Origin: Clostridia bacterium | Lineage (GTDB): Bacteria; Bacillota; Clostridia; TANB77; CAG-508 | Length of the DNA: 64,000 bases | NCBI GenBank assembly: GCA_017404545.1 | Contig: JAFRCC010000018.1 | Location: forward strand, 434,001-498,000 | Direction: 5' to 3' | Part shown: positions 8,331 to 17,723 of the stretch, one piece after another | Numbering within the stretch: the stretch's first letter is position 1 | Layout: each line of letters opens with the position of its first letter | Notes under the pieces: generated by a model | What the model was told of the DNA's origin: nothing | Seen by the model: only the letters and a program-made list of their open reading frames with translations | Database searches by the model: none | Position numbers and translations under genes: made by a program

Positions 8331-10457
8331 ATGAAGATAATCAAAAGAGATGGAAGAATAGTAGATTACGATAGACAAAAAATTGCAGTAGCTATTGAAA
8401 AAGCTAATAGCGAAGTTCGAGGAAGAGAAAAAGCCAGTAAGGAAGATATTAAGAATATTATAAAATATATAGAAGAATTAGATAAAAAAAGAATGCTTGT
8501 TGAAGATATTCAAGATTTAATTGAAGAGCAATTAATGCAACTTGAAAAGTATGAACTTGCAAAAAAATACATAGTTTACAGATACAATCGTGCACTTATT
8601 CGCAAGCAAAATACAACAGATGAAACCATACTTGGAATTATTAGAAACGAAAATAAAGAGCTTGCTGAAGAAAATTCAAATAAAAATACAATGCTTGCTT
8701 CAACACAAAGAGATTACATTGCAGGTGAAGTTTCTAGAGATTTAACAAAAAGATTACTTTTGCCTGATAAAATTTCTAAAGCTAATGAAGATGGCATACT
8801 TCATTTCCATGATGCAGATTATTTCGTACAACCAATTTTTAATTGCTGCTTAATAAATATTTCTGATATGCTAGATAATGGCACAGTTATGAATGGAAAA
8901 ATGATTGAAAGCCCAAGAAGTTTTCAGGTTGCATGTACTGTTGCTACACAAATTATTGCTGCTGTTGCAAGTAATCAATATGGTGGACAATCTGTCGATA
9001 TGAAACATTTCGGAAAATACCTTAGAAAAAGTTACAATAAATTTAAAGGTGAAATTGTAGAAAAATATAAAGGAAAAATTACAGAAGACGTTATAGAAAG
9101 CTTAGTTGAAGATAGATTAAAAGCCGAACTAAAAGCTGGAGTTCAAACTATTCAATATCAAATAAATACGCTTATGACTACAAATGGTCAATCTCCATTT
9201 GTTACACTTTTTTTACACCTAGAAGAAGATGATCCATATATAAAAGAAAACGCAATGATTATCGAAGAAATTCTTAGACAAAGATATAACGGCATAAAAA
9301 ATGAAGCAGGAGTTTATGTTACACCTGCATTTCCTAAGCTTGTATATGTGCTTGATGAGTGTAATTGCTTAAAAGGTGGAAATTACGACTACTTAACAAA
9401 ACTTGCAGTAAAATGCTCTTCTAAGAGAATGTACCCTGATTATATTTCTGCAAAAAAAATGAAAGAAAATTATGAAGGTAATGTATTTAGCCCTATGGGT
9501 TGCAGAAGCTTTTTGTCCCCATGGAAAGATGAAAATGGAAATTATAAATTCGAAGGAAGATTTAATCAAGGCGTTGTCAGCATAAATCTACCTCAAGTTG
9601 CAATTGTTGCAGATGGTGATGAAGATAAATTCTGGAAGTTATTAAATGAAAGGCTTGAACTTTGTAAAGAAGCTTTATTGTGTAGACACTACGCTTTGCT
9701 GGGTACAACTTCAGACATAAGCCCAATTCACTGGCAATATGGAGCTATAGCACGTTTAAAAAAAGGAGAAAAAATAGATAAGCTTTTATATGGTGGATAT
9801 TCAACAATGTCGCTTGGTTATATAGGTGTTTATGAAATGACAAAATTAATGACTGGACTTTCTCACACAGATCCTATTGGTCAGGAATTTGCCATGAGGG
9901 TTATGAAACATTTAAAAGATACTGTAGAGCAGTGGAAAAAAGAAACAAATATTGGTTTTGCACTATATGGAACTCCTGCAGAAAGCTTATGCTATAAATT
10001 CGCTAAAATTGATAAACAAAGATTTGGAACAATTCCTGATGTAACAGATAAAGGGTATTATACAAATTCATATCATGTTGATGTAAGAGAAAAGATAGAT
10101 GCATTTGATAAACTAACTTTTGAAAGTGAATTTCAAAAATTATCAACAGGTGGAGCTATTTCGTACGTGGAGGTTCCTAATATGCAAAATAACATTCCTG
10201 CCCTTGAAGAAGTTGTTAAATATATTTACGACAATATTCAATATGCTGAGTTCAACACGAAATCAGATTATTGTCATGAATGTGGTTTCGATGGTGAAAT
10301 TATTGTAAATGATGATAACGAATGGGAGTGCCCAAATTGTGGAAATAAGGATCGTTCTAGATTAACAGTAGTACGTAGAACATGTGGATACTTAGGTGAA
10401 AACTTCTGGAACGTTGGAAAAACAAAAGAAATTAAGCAAAGAGTTTTACATTTATAA
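8331..10457 (+). CDS. nrdD: Anaerobic (class III) ribonucleoside-triphosphate reductase
   Basis: 708-residue oxygen-sensitive enzyme that reduces ribonucleoside triphosphates to deoxy forms using a glycyl radical. The N-terminus is an ATP-cone (about 3-92) for allosteric control. The C-terminus has the zinc site CHEC...CPNC (648/651/667/670) followed by the radical loop RRTCGYLGEN, with the radical at Gly686. Internal motifs such as NGQSPF and SSKRMYPD fit the NrdD barrel. The frame opens upstream at 8298, but the AAGGAGG site favours the ATG at 8331, giving the usual MKIIKRDGR start. nrdG follows after a hairpin; the promoter carries a putative Crp/Fnr site. Confidence 0.97.
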   Translation: MKIIKRDGRIVDYDRQKIAVAIEKANSEVRGREKASKEDIKNIIKYIEELDKKRMLVEDIQDLIEEQLMQLEKYELAKKYIVYRYNRALIRKQNTTDETILGIIRNENKELAEENSNKNTMLASTQRDYIAGEVSRDLTKRLLLPDKISKANEDGILHFHDADYFVQPIFNCCLINISDMLDNGTVMNGKMIESPRSFQVACTVATQIIAAVASNQYGGQSVDMKHFGKYLRKSYNKFKGEIVEKYKGKITEDVIESLVEDRLKAELKAGVQTIQYQINTLMTTNGQSPFVTLFLHLEEDDPYIKENAMIIEEILRQRYNGIKNEAGVYVTPAFPKLVYVLDECNCLKGGNYDYLTKLAVKCSSKRMYPDYISAKKMKENYEGNVFSPMGCRSFLSPWKDENGNYKFEGRFNQGVVSINLPQVAIVADGDEDKFWKLLNERLELCKEALLCRHYALLGTTSDISPIHWQYGAIARLKKGEKIDKLLYGGYSTMSLGYIGVYEMTKLMTGLSHTDPIGQEFAMRVMKHLKDTVEQWKKETNIGFALYGTPAESLCYKFAKIDKQRFGTIPDVTDKGYYTNSYHVDVREKIDAFDKLTFESEFQKLSTGGAISYVEVPNMQNNIPALEEVVKYIYDNIQYAEFNTKSDYCHECGFDGEIIVNDDNEWECPNCGNKDRSRLTVVRRTCGYLGENFWNVGKTKEIKQRVLHL

Positions 10458-10484
10458 AAAATTGGGGGACTCTCCCCAATTTTT
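10457..10484 (+). terminator. Hairpin between nrdD and nrdG
   Basis: AAAAATTGGGG (10457-10467) pairs perfectly with CCCCAATTTTT (10474-10484), followed by ATTTTA. It overlaps the nrdD stop codon region. It can partly terminate or stabilise the nrdD transcript so that less nrdG is made, which would fit the activase being needed in smaller amounts. Confidence 0.6.
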
Positions 10485-10505
10485 ATTTTAAAGGGAGGTT
10501 TTCTT

Positions 10506-11033
10506 ATGAATTATGCTGATATAAAAAGAATTGATACTGCAAACGGCGAAGGTGTTAGAGTTTCTGTTTTTGTAAGTGGTTGTAACCATCATTGTAAAGG
10601 ATGCTTTAATCAATGTGCTTGGGATTTTAACTATGGAAATCAATTTACAGATAAAGAAATTGAAAAAATTTTAGATTACCTAAATCATGATTATATAAAA
10701 GGTTTATCGTTACTTGGAGGCGAACCATTGGAACCTCAAAATCAAGAAGGGTTACTTCCTCTTGTGAAAAAGGTAAAAGAGAAATTTCCAAATAAAGATA
10801 TTTGGTGCTATACTGGATTTGATTTTGAAAAGGACGTTGTTGGAAAAATGGCAAAAGAAAGTATAACATCGAACGAATTAATAAAATATCTTGACGTTGT
10901 TGTTGATGGAAAATTTGAAATTGAAAAAAAAGATTTAAAACTAAGATTCAGAGGATCATCAAATCAAAGAATTATAAATGTACCAGAAACTTTGAAAGAG
11001 CATAAAATTGTAGAAAAACTTTTTACATATTAA
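10506..11033 (+). CDS. nrdG: Anaerobic ribonucleotide reductase activating protein
   Basis: 175-residue radical-SAM enzyme that installs the glycyl radical on NrdD using SAM and a [4Fe-4S] cluster. The cluster ligands are C26, C30 and C33 (GCNHHCKGCFN). The GGEP motif (LLGGEPL, about 70-75) binds SAM. It has a good AAGGGAGG site and lies 48 bases after nrdD, with a hairpin in the gap. Length and motifs are normal for NrdG. Confidence 0.96.
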   Translation: MNYADIKRIDTANGEGVRVSVFVSGCNHHCKGCFNQCAWDFNYGNQFTDKEIEKILDYLNHDYIKGLSLLGGEPLEPQNQEGLLPLVKKVKEKFPNKDIWCYTGFDFEKDVVGKMAKESITSNELIKYLDVVVDGKFEIEKKDLKLRFRGSSNQRIINVPETLKEHKIVEKLFTY

Positions 11034-11041
11034 AATTAAAT

Positions 11042-11083
11042 GGACGGAGAAAGTATATAAATTAACATATATTTTCTTCGTCC
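11042..11083. repeat. Inverted repeat with GGACGGAG arms, convergent gene junction
   Basis: GGACGGAGAAAGTATAT (11042-11058) pairs with ATATATTTTCTTCGTCC (11067-11083) with two mismatches and an 8-base loop. It lies between the convergent nrdG and acetyltransferase stops, so it may serve as a bidirectional terminator, although there is no U-run. The GGACGGAG/CTTCGTCC arms resemble the inverted repeat between pheS and pheT. Confidence 0.6.
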
Positions 11084-11092
11084 CAAATTATT

Positions 11093-11692
11093 TTATTCAT
11101 CACTTTGACATACATATTTTTCGTAAGTATCTTTATATGTATTTACCGCATAATCAACATCAATTCTATAAAACTCCACAAATTTCTTCTGAAAATTATT
11201 AAATATTTCTTTATCAAAAACTGCACCTAATGCAAGCATGGTTTTAGATGACGCAATATTATCTTTCTCGCATGAGAGAATAACACTTTTAATGCCCCTT
11301 TTTTTACACTCCAATAATATTAAATACAAATTTATTTTATTATACCCTTTTCTACGCTCTTTAGGTCTAACTCCATATCCTATACTTCCATATGTATTTT
11401 TTACTCGCTCGTTTAGATCTGTTCTTAAGTTAACCATTCCTATAATTTTATCGTCATTTGTCCTTACGAGAAAATAAGTTTCACTTGGCACAAGAACATT
11501 ATCTGTTACTATGTTTCTTTCATATTCTAATTTTTTAAGCCATCCATCATAATCGTTTAAATATTCATATAACAAACCTGACCCATTTATCCTTGAATTG
11601 TACTTATGATGCTCCTTTATATATTTAATTGCTTTTCTTTTGTATTTTATAGTTGGAATTACTAATTTAAATTTTTCATTTCTGTATTTCAT
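11093..11692 (-). CDS. GNAT-family N-acetyltransferase
   Basis: 199-residue acyl-CoA-dependent acetyltransferase. The GNAT core is visible from the strand YFLVRTNDDKIIGMVNLR (about 75-92) to the acetyl-CoA loop GVRPKERRKGYNKI (about 108-121), with C-terminal helix and strand NIASSKTMLALGAVFD. The loop shows the R-x-x-G-x-G/A-like signature in altered form (RRKGYN). Its substrate is unknown. It is monocistronic and convergent with nrdG. The ribosome binding site is weak. Confidence 0.82.
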   Translation of the reverse strand: MKYRNEKFKLVIPTIKYKRKAIKYIKEHHKYNSRINGSGLLYEYLNDYDGWLKKLEYERNIVTDNVLVPSETYFLVRTNDDKIIGMVNLRTDLNERVKNTYGSIGYGVRPKERRKGYNKINLYLILLECKKRGIKSVILSCEKDNIASSKTMLALGAVFDKEIFNNFQKKFVEFYRIDVDYAVNTYKDTYEKYVCQSDE

Positions 11693-11804
11693 ATCAAACC
11701 CCGCAATATTTTATTTATCTGTAGTTTATTACCCAATGGTATTCTATATTAATAAATCATTAATGTCTATATTAAATTTTTAATTTACCAAAAAAAGGTG
11801 GCTT

Positions 11805-12722
11805 CTATTCTTCCACCTTTTTTATTTTTTTCTTTATATTTATCTTTCTATTCTTTATCTTATTTCCTACTTTTTCTTTTGTATTATATATTTCTGCAAA
11901 ATCTTTTATTAAAATTTGCTTTAACGTATCTTCCTTAATATCTACCAATAATATGCCATTTCTTGCTAGCGAAACCTTTCCAGTTTCTTCAGATACAACG
12001 ATTATAACTGCATCAGATTCTTTAGCCATGCCAAGAGCAGCTCTATGCCTTGTTCCTAACTCCTTGGCTATATCCTGGTCGCTTGCTAGTGGTAAAATAC
12101 ACGCAGCAGCAACCAACTTATTTTCTGATATAATAACAGCCCCATCATGCAGTGGTGTATTTGGGACAAAAAGATTTACCAATAGTTGTGGTGATATAAA
12201 CGAATTTATTTCTATTCCAGATTCAATTATGTCCTTTATTTTTATATCTTTTTCAAGAACTATAAGAGCTCCTGTTTTACTTTTAGCAAGTTCCATCGTT
12301 GCAATTACAATTTTGTATATATCCTCTTTTGTTTGAACATATTTATCTTTTTCAATACCTATGAATTTTGTAAATTTATTTGAACCTAATTGTTCCAACG
12401 CTCTTCTAAGCTCAGGTTGAAATATAACAATTAATATAACAACGCCATATGATAAAAAAGATCTTAATATATAGTTTATAATTGTTAAATGCAAAACTGA
12501 ACTAATTGCTGTAAATAAAATATAAATAAAAATTCCTTTTATTAATTGTTTTGCTCTGGAATCCTTTGTAATAAAAAAGAATTTATATATTAAAAATCCT
12601 ACAACTAATAAGTCAAGTATAACTGGTACCAACTTAATTGGGTATTGATATATCTCCCTAAAATAATTTACAATATTTTGCTGATAATATGTGTTAACAT
12701 TTGTTAGAAAATTATCAAACAT
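11805..12722 (-). CDS. cdaA: Diadenylate cyclase CdaA
   Basis: 305-residue membrane enzyme that makes c-di-AMP from two ATP. Three N-terminal TM helices (about 31-50, 61-78, 85-101) precede the DAC domain (about 120-290). The catalytic motifs D193-G194-A195 (LHDGA) and R225-H226-R227 (GTRHRAALG) are intact. A Lys-rich tail ends the protein. In most Bacillota cdaA is followed by cdaR and glmM; here neither is adjacent. The 51-residue membrane gene lies just upstream. It has a good GGAGG start. Confidence 0.95.
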   Translation of the reverse strand: MFDNFLTNVNTYYQQNIVNYFREIYQYPIKLVPVILDLLVVGFLIYKFFFITKDSRAKQLIKGIFIYILFTAISSVLHLTIINYILRSFLSYGVVILIVIFQPELRRALEQLGSNKFTKFIGIEKDKYVQTKEDIYKIVIATMELAKSKTGALIVLEKDIKIKDIIESGIEINSFISPQLLVNLFVPNTPLHDGAVIISENKLVAAACILPLASDQDIAKELGTRHRAALGMAKESDAVIIVVSEETGKVSLARNGILLVDIKEDTLKQILIKDFAEIYNTKEKVGNKIKNRKINIKKKIKKVEE

Positions 12723-12785
12723 CTTTTCCTCCTAAATACAATAACGAGCTTGAAATTTATAATCAAGCTCTATATCTTTATTTAA

Positions 12786-12941
12786 TTATGCTTTTACAAA
12801 TATTAATGAAATTGCAGTTGCTGTAACGGATAGTACCATTAAGAAAGCTAAAAACGCAGCCATAACTTTAACACCAACTTCACCAACTGTTTTATTTCTT
12901 TTCTTTGATTGCTCTTCTATTTTTTTAAATTCATCTGACAT
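12786..12941 (-). CDS. Small single-pass membrane protein (51 residues)
   Basis: Short gene with a strong AAGGAGG site at ideal spacing. It encodes a charged N-terminus (MSDEFKKIEEQSKKRN), a Val/Gly-rich join, and one hydrophobic helix (about 27-48) ending FVKA. I do not recognise a family. Topology would be N-in with a very short outside tail. It lies between pheT and cdaA on the same strand with gaps of more than 60 bases on each side. The coding call rests on the ribosome binding site, uninterrupted frame and TM helix. Confidence 0.72.
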   Translation of the reverse strand: MSDEFKKIEEQSKKRNKTVGEVGVKVMAAFLAFLMVLSVTATAISLIFVKA

Positions 12942-13059
12942 GTAAAAATTCCTCCTTAGTTAAATTCTAACTAATATTATGTTATCACATTCATATACTT
13001 TTTTCAACAAATTTCAATTATTTTTTTACCCGATTTATACACTGATAAAAAACGTTCAT

Positions 13060-15432
13060 TTATTTCCTCAATTTAACACCACATTTGTTTTGTGTTGTTT
13101 CAATTATCTTTTCAAAAATTGGAGTAATCTCTTCTTCTGTTAATGTTTTCTTCGAATCATTAAATGTTAATGAATATGCAATAGATTTTTCATTTTCTCC
13201 GATATTTTCTCCTGTATAAACATCAAATACTTCAATATTTGTAAGTAAACTTCCACCAGCTTTTTTTATTACCGATTCTACTTCTTTTGAAGTTTTATTC
13301 TTATCCATTACAAAAGCCACATCTTTATTAACATTTGGATATGTCGGAATATCCTTATATTTCATTTTTCCAACTCTTTTTGCTAATAGTTTGTCTAAGT
13401 TTATTTCCATTACATATACTGAATCCTTTGTCTCTGATGGATGCAACTTTCCTACAATACCAACGCTATCTGCATTTACATTTATTTCTGCTACTTGACC
13501 AGGATGGAATTCAGCAGGAATTTCTTTTGGTATTACAAAACTATATCTGTTAGCATAGCCCAAGTAATCTAATAGCTCTTCTACAATACCTTTAATTATA
13601 TAAAAATCAACATTTGCTTGATTTCCTACACCTAAATAATATTTACCAGTCATTAAAGCCGCTATCTTTTGATTTTCTCCGTATTTCTCTCCTTTTTTGA
13701 AAAATCCTTTTCCTATTTCAAAAATCGAAATATCTTTGTTATAGTGAGCTTTGTTATATTCATATGTTTTTACCAAGGATGGAATCACGCTATATCTTAG
13801 AGTATTGCGATCCTCTGTTATTGGATCTAATAGTTTTAGCTCTTCAAATTCTTCTGTTGTATATTTATGAACATCTTTATCATTAATTAGGATATATGTT
13901 AGAGTTTCGTTTAATCCAAGTTCAGACATTTTGTGTCTTATAGACCTTATTGTATTATCGTAATCTCCCATTTTTTCACCTATCGTAGGAATTGTTCCTT
14001 CTATATTATCAACACCATAAATTCTACTAACTTCTTCAATTAAATCTTCTTTTATTGAAATATCTAATCTTCTACTTGGAGCATTTACTATAACCTCTGC
14101 GTCATTTGCTTCATACGTAAATCCTAGCTTTCTGAATACATTTAGTATCTCATCTTTCGAAATACTTGAGCCAAGAACATCATTTACATTTTTATATGAT
14201 AGAGTAATTTTCTTATCTTCATCCGCTGTTACATCATGTTTGCACATACCAGTTACAACTGTTCCGCCTGCATATTTTTCAAGCATTTGGCATGCTCTTT
14301 CCATTGCCATATATGTTCTTTTGCTATCCAAACCTTTCTCAAATCTATTACTTGCTTCGCTTCTTACAATTTTCTTTGATGTTTTTCTAACTTTAACTCC
14401 ATCAAATATTGCAGCTTCTATAATTACGTTTTTTGTTGAGCTTTCAACTTCTGTATCTAAGCCACCCATTACACCAGCAAGACCAACTGATTTTTCTTTG
14501 TTTGCAATTACTATATCATTCTCATCTAGAGCTCTTTCTATATCATCTAACGTTGTTAGTTTTTCTCCATTTTCAGCCATTCTTACTACTATTGTATCGC
14601 CTAGGTTATCTGCGTCATAAAAATGAAGTGGCTGACCTAATTCAAGCATTACATAGTTACTAATATCAACAACATTATTTATTGGTCTAATTCCACAAGC
14701 CATAAGTCTATTTTTTATAAACGCAGGACTTTCCTTTATTTGAACGTTTTCAACTTTTCTAGCTAAAAATAGTTTGCAGTTTTCTGTTTGAACATCAATT
14801 TTAAAGCTCTTGTTAATATCTTCTCCAGCCTCACCATGAGATAAATCTAGCTCTTTTACAGGCTTATCGTAAACTGCACCTAATTCATATGCCATGCCAA
14901 GCATACTTAATAAATCTCCACGATTTGCTGTTAAATCAAAATCTACTATTTCGTCATCCCATCCTAAATATTTAATTGGGTCTTCTCCTACAACAGCATC
15001 GCTACCTAGCTCAGCTATTCCTTCCTTATCTTCTGTTTTTAAGAACTTATTATCCAATCCAAGCTCAGCAATAGAGCACATCATTCCATTTGATTCTTGG
15101 CCTCTTATTGCTCCTGCTTTTATTTCTCCCCCAGGTAATTTAGCCCCAGCTAATGCAACGATTACTTTGATTCCTGCTCTTGCATTCGGAGCGCCGCATA
15201 CTATTTGTAATACATCAGCACCAACATTTACTTTACATACATGCAAATGGTCTGAATCTGGATGCTCAACACATTCTATAATTTCTCCAATTACAAGCTT
15301 TGTACAGTCTATAAACTTACGTGCTTCATCATATTCGTTTCCAACACGAGTCATATCTTCGCCTATTGTTTTTATATCTAGACTATCATCTAAATCTATA
15401 TAATCTTTAACAAAATTTCTACTTAATATCAT
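13060..15432 (-). CDS. pheT: Phenylalanine-tRNA ligase beta subunit
   Basis: 790-residue beta subunit of the (alpha-beta)2 enzyme that charges tRNA-Phe in the cytosol. Visible parts are the N-terminal EMAP-like tRNA-binding domain (about 40-155; HPDSDHLHVCKV), the B3/B4 editing region (about 215-395), B5 (about 400-480), and the C-terminal anticodon-binding FDX-ACB domain (about 697-790; YKDIPTYPNVNKDVAFV). Length is normal. It follows pheS after a 121-base gap filled almost wholly by an inverted repeat, and is expected to share the upstream T-box control. Confidence 0.97.
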   Translation of the reverse strand: MILSRNFVKDYIDLDDSLDIKTIGEDMTRVGNEYDEARKFIDCTKLVIGEIIECVEHPDSDHLHVCKVNVGADVLQIVCGAPNARAGIKVIVALAGAKLPGGEIKAGAIRGQESNGMMCSIAELGLDNKFLKTEDKEGIAELGSDAVVGEDPIKYLGWDDEIVDFDLTANRGDLLSMLGMAYELGAVYDKPVKELDLSHGEAGEDINKSFKIDVQTENCKLFLARKVENVQIKESPAFIKNRLMACGIRPINNVVDISNYVMLELGQPLHFYDADNLGDTIVVRMAENGEKLTTLDDIERALDENDIVIANKEKSVGLAGVMGGLDTEVESSTKNVIIEAAIFDGVKVRKTSKKIVRSEASNRFEKGLDSKRTYMAMERACQMLEKYAGGTVVTGMCKHDVTADEDKKITLSYKNVNDVLGSSISKDEILNVFRKLGFTYEANDAEVIVNAPSRRLDISIKEDLIEEVSRIYGVDNIEGTIPTIGEKMGDYDNTIRSIRHKMSELGLNETLTYILINDKDVHKYTTEEFEELKLLDPITEDRNTLRYSVIPSLVKTYEYNKAHYNKDISIFEIGKGFFKKGEKYGENQKIAALMTGKYYLGVGNQANVDFYIIKGIVEELLDYLGYANRYSFVIPKEIPAEFHPGQVAEINVNADSVGIVGKLHPSETKDSVYVMEINLDKLLAKRVGKMKYKDIPTYPNVNKDVAFVMDKNKTSKEVESVIKKAGGSLLTNIEVFDVYTGENIGENEKSIAYSLTFNDSKKTLTEEEITPIFEKIIETTQNKCGVKLRK

Positions 15433-15451
15433 ATTCTCCTCCTAAATTTTG

Positions 15452-15547
15452 GGGACAGAGCAAAAAATTCCCAACTCCAAATTCATATTAATAAAATATT
15501 TGTAGCAAAAATTAGTTATATAAGTAAATAATTTTTTGCTCCGTCCC
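15452..15547. repeat. Long-arm inverted repeat between pheS and pheT
   Basis: GGGACAGAGCAAAAAAT (15452-15468) and ATTTTTTGCTCCGTCCC (15531-15547) pair at 16 of 17 positions around a 62-base loop. The element fills the pheS-pheT gap. Its GGGAC-GAGC ends resemble the arms at 11042-11083, suggesting one dispersed palindrome family. It may influence pheT expression as a transcript hairpin. Confidence 0.75.
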
Positions 15548-15552
15548 TATTT

Positions 15553-16599
15553 TTAATCTTTTCTATCAAATTGTTTTAAAAATCTTACGTCATTTGCATA
15601 TAGATATCTCATATCTGGAATACCATATTTGAACATTGCTAGTCTATCTATTCCAGTACCAAACGCAAATCCGCCCCATTCTTCTGGATCATATCCGTTC
15701 ATTTTTAACACATTTGGATGTACTATTCCTGAACCTAATATTTCTATCCATCCAGTTTGTTTACATAGACTACAGCCTTTTCCCGCACATTTAAAACACG
15801 TACAGTCAACCTCATACGATGGCTCTGTAAATGGGAAATAGCTTGGTCTGAAACGTAATTTTGTATTTTCTCCTAGCATTTTTCTAACAAATACTTCTAG
15901 TGTTCCTTTTAAATCCGCTAGCGATACTTTATTTTCTTTCCTGTCTATTACTAAACCTTCTACTTGATTAAATTGGTGAGAATGTGTTGCGTCGTCTTCT
16001 CTTCTATATGTTTTTCCTACACAAATCATTTTTATAGGCTTTTGATTCTCTGCATATTTAAGCATTGTATGAGCCTGAACTGCTGATGTTTGTGTCCTTA
16101 GTAAATACTCATCTGTTATATAGAACGAATCTTGCATATCCCTTGCTGGATGTCCTTTTGGTAAGTTTAATCTTTCAAAACAGAATTCATCTGTTTCTAG
16201 CTCTGGTCCATCTATTACTTCGTATCCCATAGAAATAAATAAATCTTCTATTTCTTCTATAGTTCTATTTAGCGGATGCTCACTTCCTCTTATTGCTTTT
16301 TTACTTGGAAGAGTTATATCTATTGTTTCTTTTTCCAATTTTTTATTTAATTCTGCTTCTTTAAAGCTATTTTCCTTCTCAGCTATTATGGCTTCTAATT
16401 CATCTCTAACCTCATTTACTAAACTTCCAATAACTGGTCTTTCCTCTGGTGATAAAGCTCCCATCCCTCTTAAAACTGATGTAAGCTCTCCTTTTTTACC
16501 TAAATATTTAACTTTTAGGTCTACTAATGTTTTTAAATCTTCTACTTTTGAGATTTCTTCTTTAGCCGTTAGTTTGATTTGTTCAATTTGCTCTTTCAT
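15553..16599 (-). CDS. pheS: Phenylalanine-tRNA ligase alpha subunit
   Basis: 348-residue catalytic alpha subunit. A helical N-terminal arm (1-85; [17 protein letters not shown]) binds tRNA. The class II core follows, with motif 2 around [19 protein letters not shown] (about 188-206) and motif 3 around [13 protein letters not shown] (about 317-329). A Cys cluster [14 protein letters not shown] (about 272-285) is a likely zinc-binding insertion seen in some clostridial PheS. The frame extends to 16755, but the AAGGAAGG site places the start at 16599. The leader upstream is exceptionally long because a repeat element separates it from the T-box terminator. Confidence 0.97.
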   Translation of the reverse strand: MKEQIEQIKLTAKEEISKVEDLKTLVDLKVKYLGKKGELTSVLRGMGALSPEERPVIGSLVNEVRDELEAIIAEKENSFKEAELNKKLEKETIDITLPSKKAIRGSEHPLNRTIEEIEDLFISMGYEVIDGPELETDEFCFERLNLPKGHPARDMQDSFYITDEYLLRTQTSAVQAHTMLKYAENQKPIKMICVGKTYRREDDATHSHQFNQVEGLVIDRKENKVSLADLKGTLEVFVRKMLGENTKLRFRPSYFPFTEPSYEVDCTCFKCAGKGCSLCKQTGWIEILGSGIVHPNVLKMNGYDPEEWGGFAFGTGIDRLAMFKYGIPDMRYLYANDVRFLKQFDRKD

Positions 16600-16746
16600 A
16601 ATTCCTTCCTTTCTTTTCGATGGTACAATTTTCAGTTTAACTCCAACAAATACATCTTCCATGTAGTGTATCTTGTATTTAATTGCTTGGATTTGGATTA
16701 TATTTTTTTTGAAACTAAATCGTCGGCCCCTACATGACCAATTAAA

Positions 16747-16907
16747 ATAGAACAATAGCGGGCAATTAACATTTGCAATAATTTAAACTTTTTCCTTGCC
16801 AGCGTTAAATTGTTCGCGCGCCAAAATTTGCTCTGCAAATTTTGTGTGCAATGTTTGGCGAAGCTTTTGTATTATAGGAAATTCGGAGAAATTTCCTATA
16901 ATACAAA
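16747..16907 (-). repeat. Terminator-abutting repeat, copy A
   Basis: About 160 bases sharing, with copies at 18849 and 38152, the order ATAGAACAA, GCGCGCCAAAATTT hairpin, GCAATGTT-GCGAAGC, then a long hairpin. In this copy the last hairpin is a perfect 18-base stem (16866-16883 with 16890-16907, loop CGGAGA). Its outer edge merges with the U-tract of the pheS T-box terminator. It lies in the pheS leader, between the terminator and the start codon. No coding capacity is seen. Confidence 0.8.
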
Positions 16908-16940
16908 AAAAGCTATTCATCCTGCATAGGACGAATAGCT
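16905..16940 (-). terminator. T-box terminator hairpin of the pheST leader
   Basis: AGCTATTC-ATCCT (from 16911) pairs with AGGA-CGAATAGCT (to 16940), a 13-base stem with one mismatch and loop GCAT. On the minus strand it is followed by seven U residues (16905-16911). It is mutually exclusive with the antiterminator formed by the T-box sequence directly upstream (16941-16953). Confidence 0.88.
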
Positions 16941-17171
16941 CGTGGTACCACCTAAATTTATATATTTTTGCCAATCTCTTTAAGATTTGCTTATATATCT
17001 TATTGCAGTTTTAACGGTTCAACCGTGTTTGCCTACTAAAATTCAGCAAACAACCAAAAAAGTGAAATTTCGTACATAAGTTGCCTTTTGAGCTCACAGC
17101 TAATAGCCCAAATTCTCTCTTAAACAATTATTTACATACTACTTTGCTTTTTTATTGGCCTTTATTAATTG
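16905..17171 (-). ncRNA. T-box leader (tRNA-Phe sensing) of pheST
   Basis: The conserved T-box AGGTGGTACCACG (16941-16953 on the minus strand) lies just before an intrinsic terminator. About 230 bases of structured leader precede it, starting near 17171. Uncharged tRNA-Phe should stabilise the antiterminator and allow pheST transcription (established mechanism). Stem I is not fully modelled here; a UUC Phe specifier is plausible at about 17064-17066. The leader region 16600-17171 is roughly 570 bases because repeat copy A lies downstream of the terminator. Confidence 0.85.
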
Positions 17172-17177
17172 CTTACT

Positions 17178-17206
17178 ATATTAACATATATTTTTTTTAT
17201 TTTCAA
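17178..17206 (-). promoter_or_regulatory. Promoter of the pheST T-box leader
   Basis: Minus-strand TTGAAA (17201-17206) and TAATAT (17178-17183) are separated by exactly 17 bases. Transcription would start near 17171, just before the T-box leader. Confidence 0.7.
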
Positions 17207-17324
17207 GTTTTTTTTTAGCAGAAAAACTTTATAACATTTTCATTACAAATATATGACTTTTTATTTACATCGATATTGCTAAATTTTCTTTATGATATAA
17301 TATTAAAAATAAGGAGGAACACAT

Positions 17325-17723
17325 ATGAAAAATTTATTAAAAACACTTTTTATTGTATTATGTATGATTACTGCCACTTTTTTAATGTCATATTCTTATG
17401 CGGATAATTCAAGCTCATCTTTATATGTTGGTCTTAATAATACCTCTACATCTTTCTTATATGCTTATAGTCAATCTGATTTTCAGATTAGTATTGAAAG
17501 CACAGACAGGAATGCACCATTAAACGATGGTGCCTCAAATAGCTCAAGCGAAAAATCAAGTGAAGAAAATTATAGCACTTTAAGTAACCCTAATAGTAGC
17601 TTTGCCGCAAAATCTAAAAAAACACAACCTGGAAAAAAACCAATAATTATCATCGCTGCATTAACTTCAATACTTATTGCGGTAATTGTTTACGACAGAA
17701 AACAAGCTAATATGTATAAATAA
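17325..17723 (+). CDS. Small Ser-rich exported, membrane-anchored protein
   Basis: 132-residue protein with an N-terminal signal or anchor helix (about 1-25, ending SYSYADN), a Ser/Asn-rich extracytoplasmic middle, and a Lys/Pro patch (KSKKTQPGKKP). A C-terminal TM helix (about 107-122) and short tail (YDRKQANMYK) follow. No LPxTG motif precedes the TM. It has a strong AAGGAGG site and its own terminator, so it is monocistronic. The architecture resembles the larger surface protein at 22517 in outline. No family is recognised. Confidence 0.75.
   Translation: MKNLLKTLFIVLCMITATFLMSYSYADNSSSSLYVGLNNTSTSFLYAYSQSDFQISIESTDRNAPLNDGASNSSSEKSSEENYSTLSNPNSSFAAKSKKTQPGKKPIIIIAALTSILIAVIVYDRKQANMYK

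Noticed and set aside
13335..15403. Open frames on the plus strand opposite pheT
   Set aside because: They are shadows of the coding strand with no ribosome binding sites or recognisable proteins.
16700..16746. GTAGGGGCCGACG-like sequence (minus strand) before repeat copy A, similar to other clostridial repeats
   Set aside because: Only one short occurrence was seen, so a repeat family cannot be supported here.
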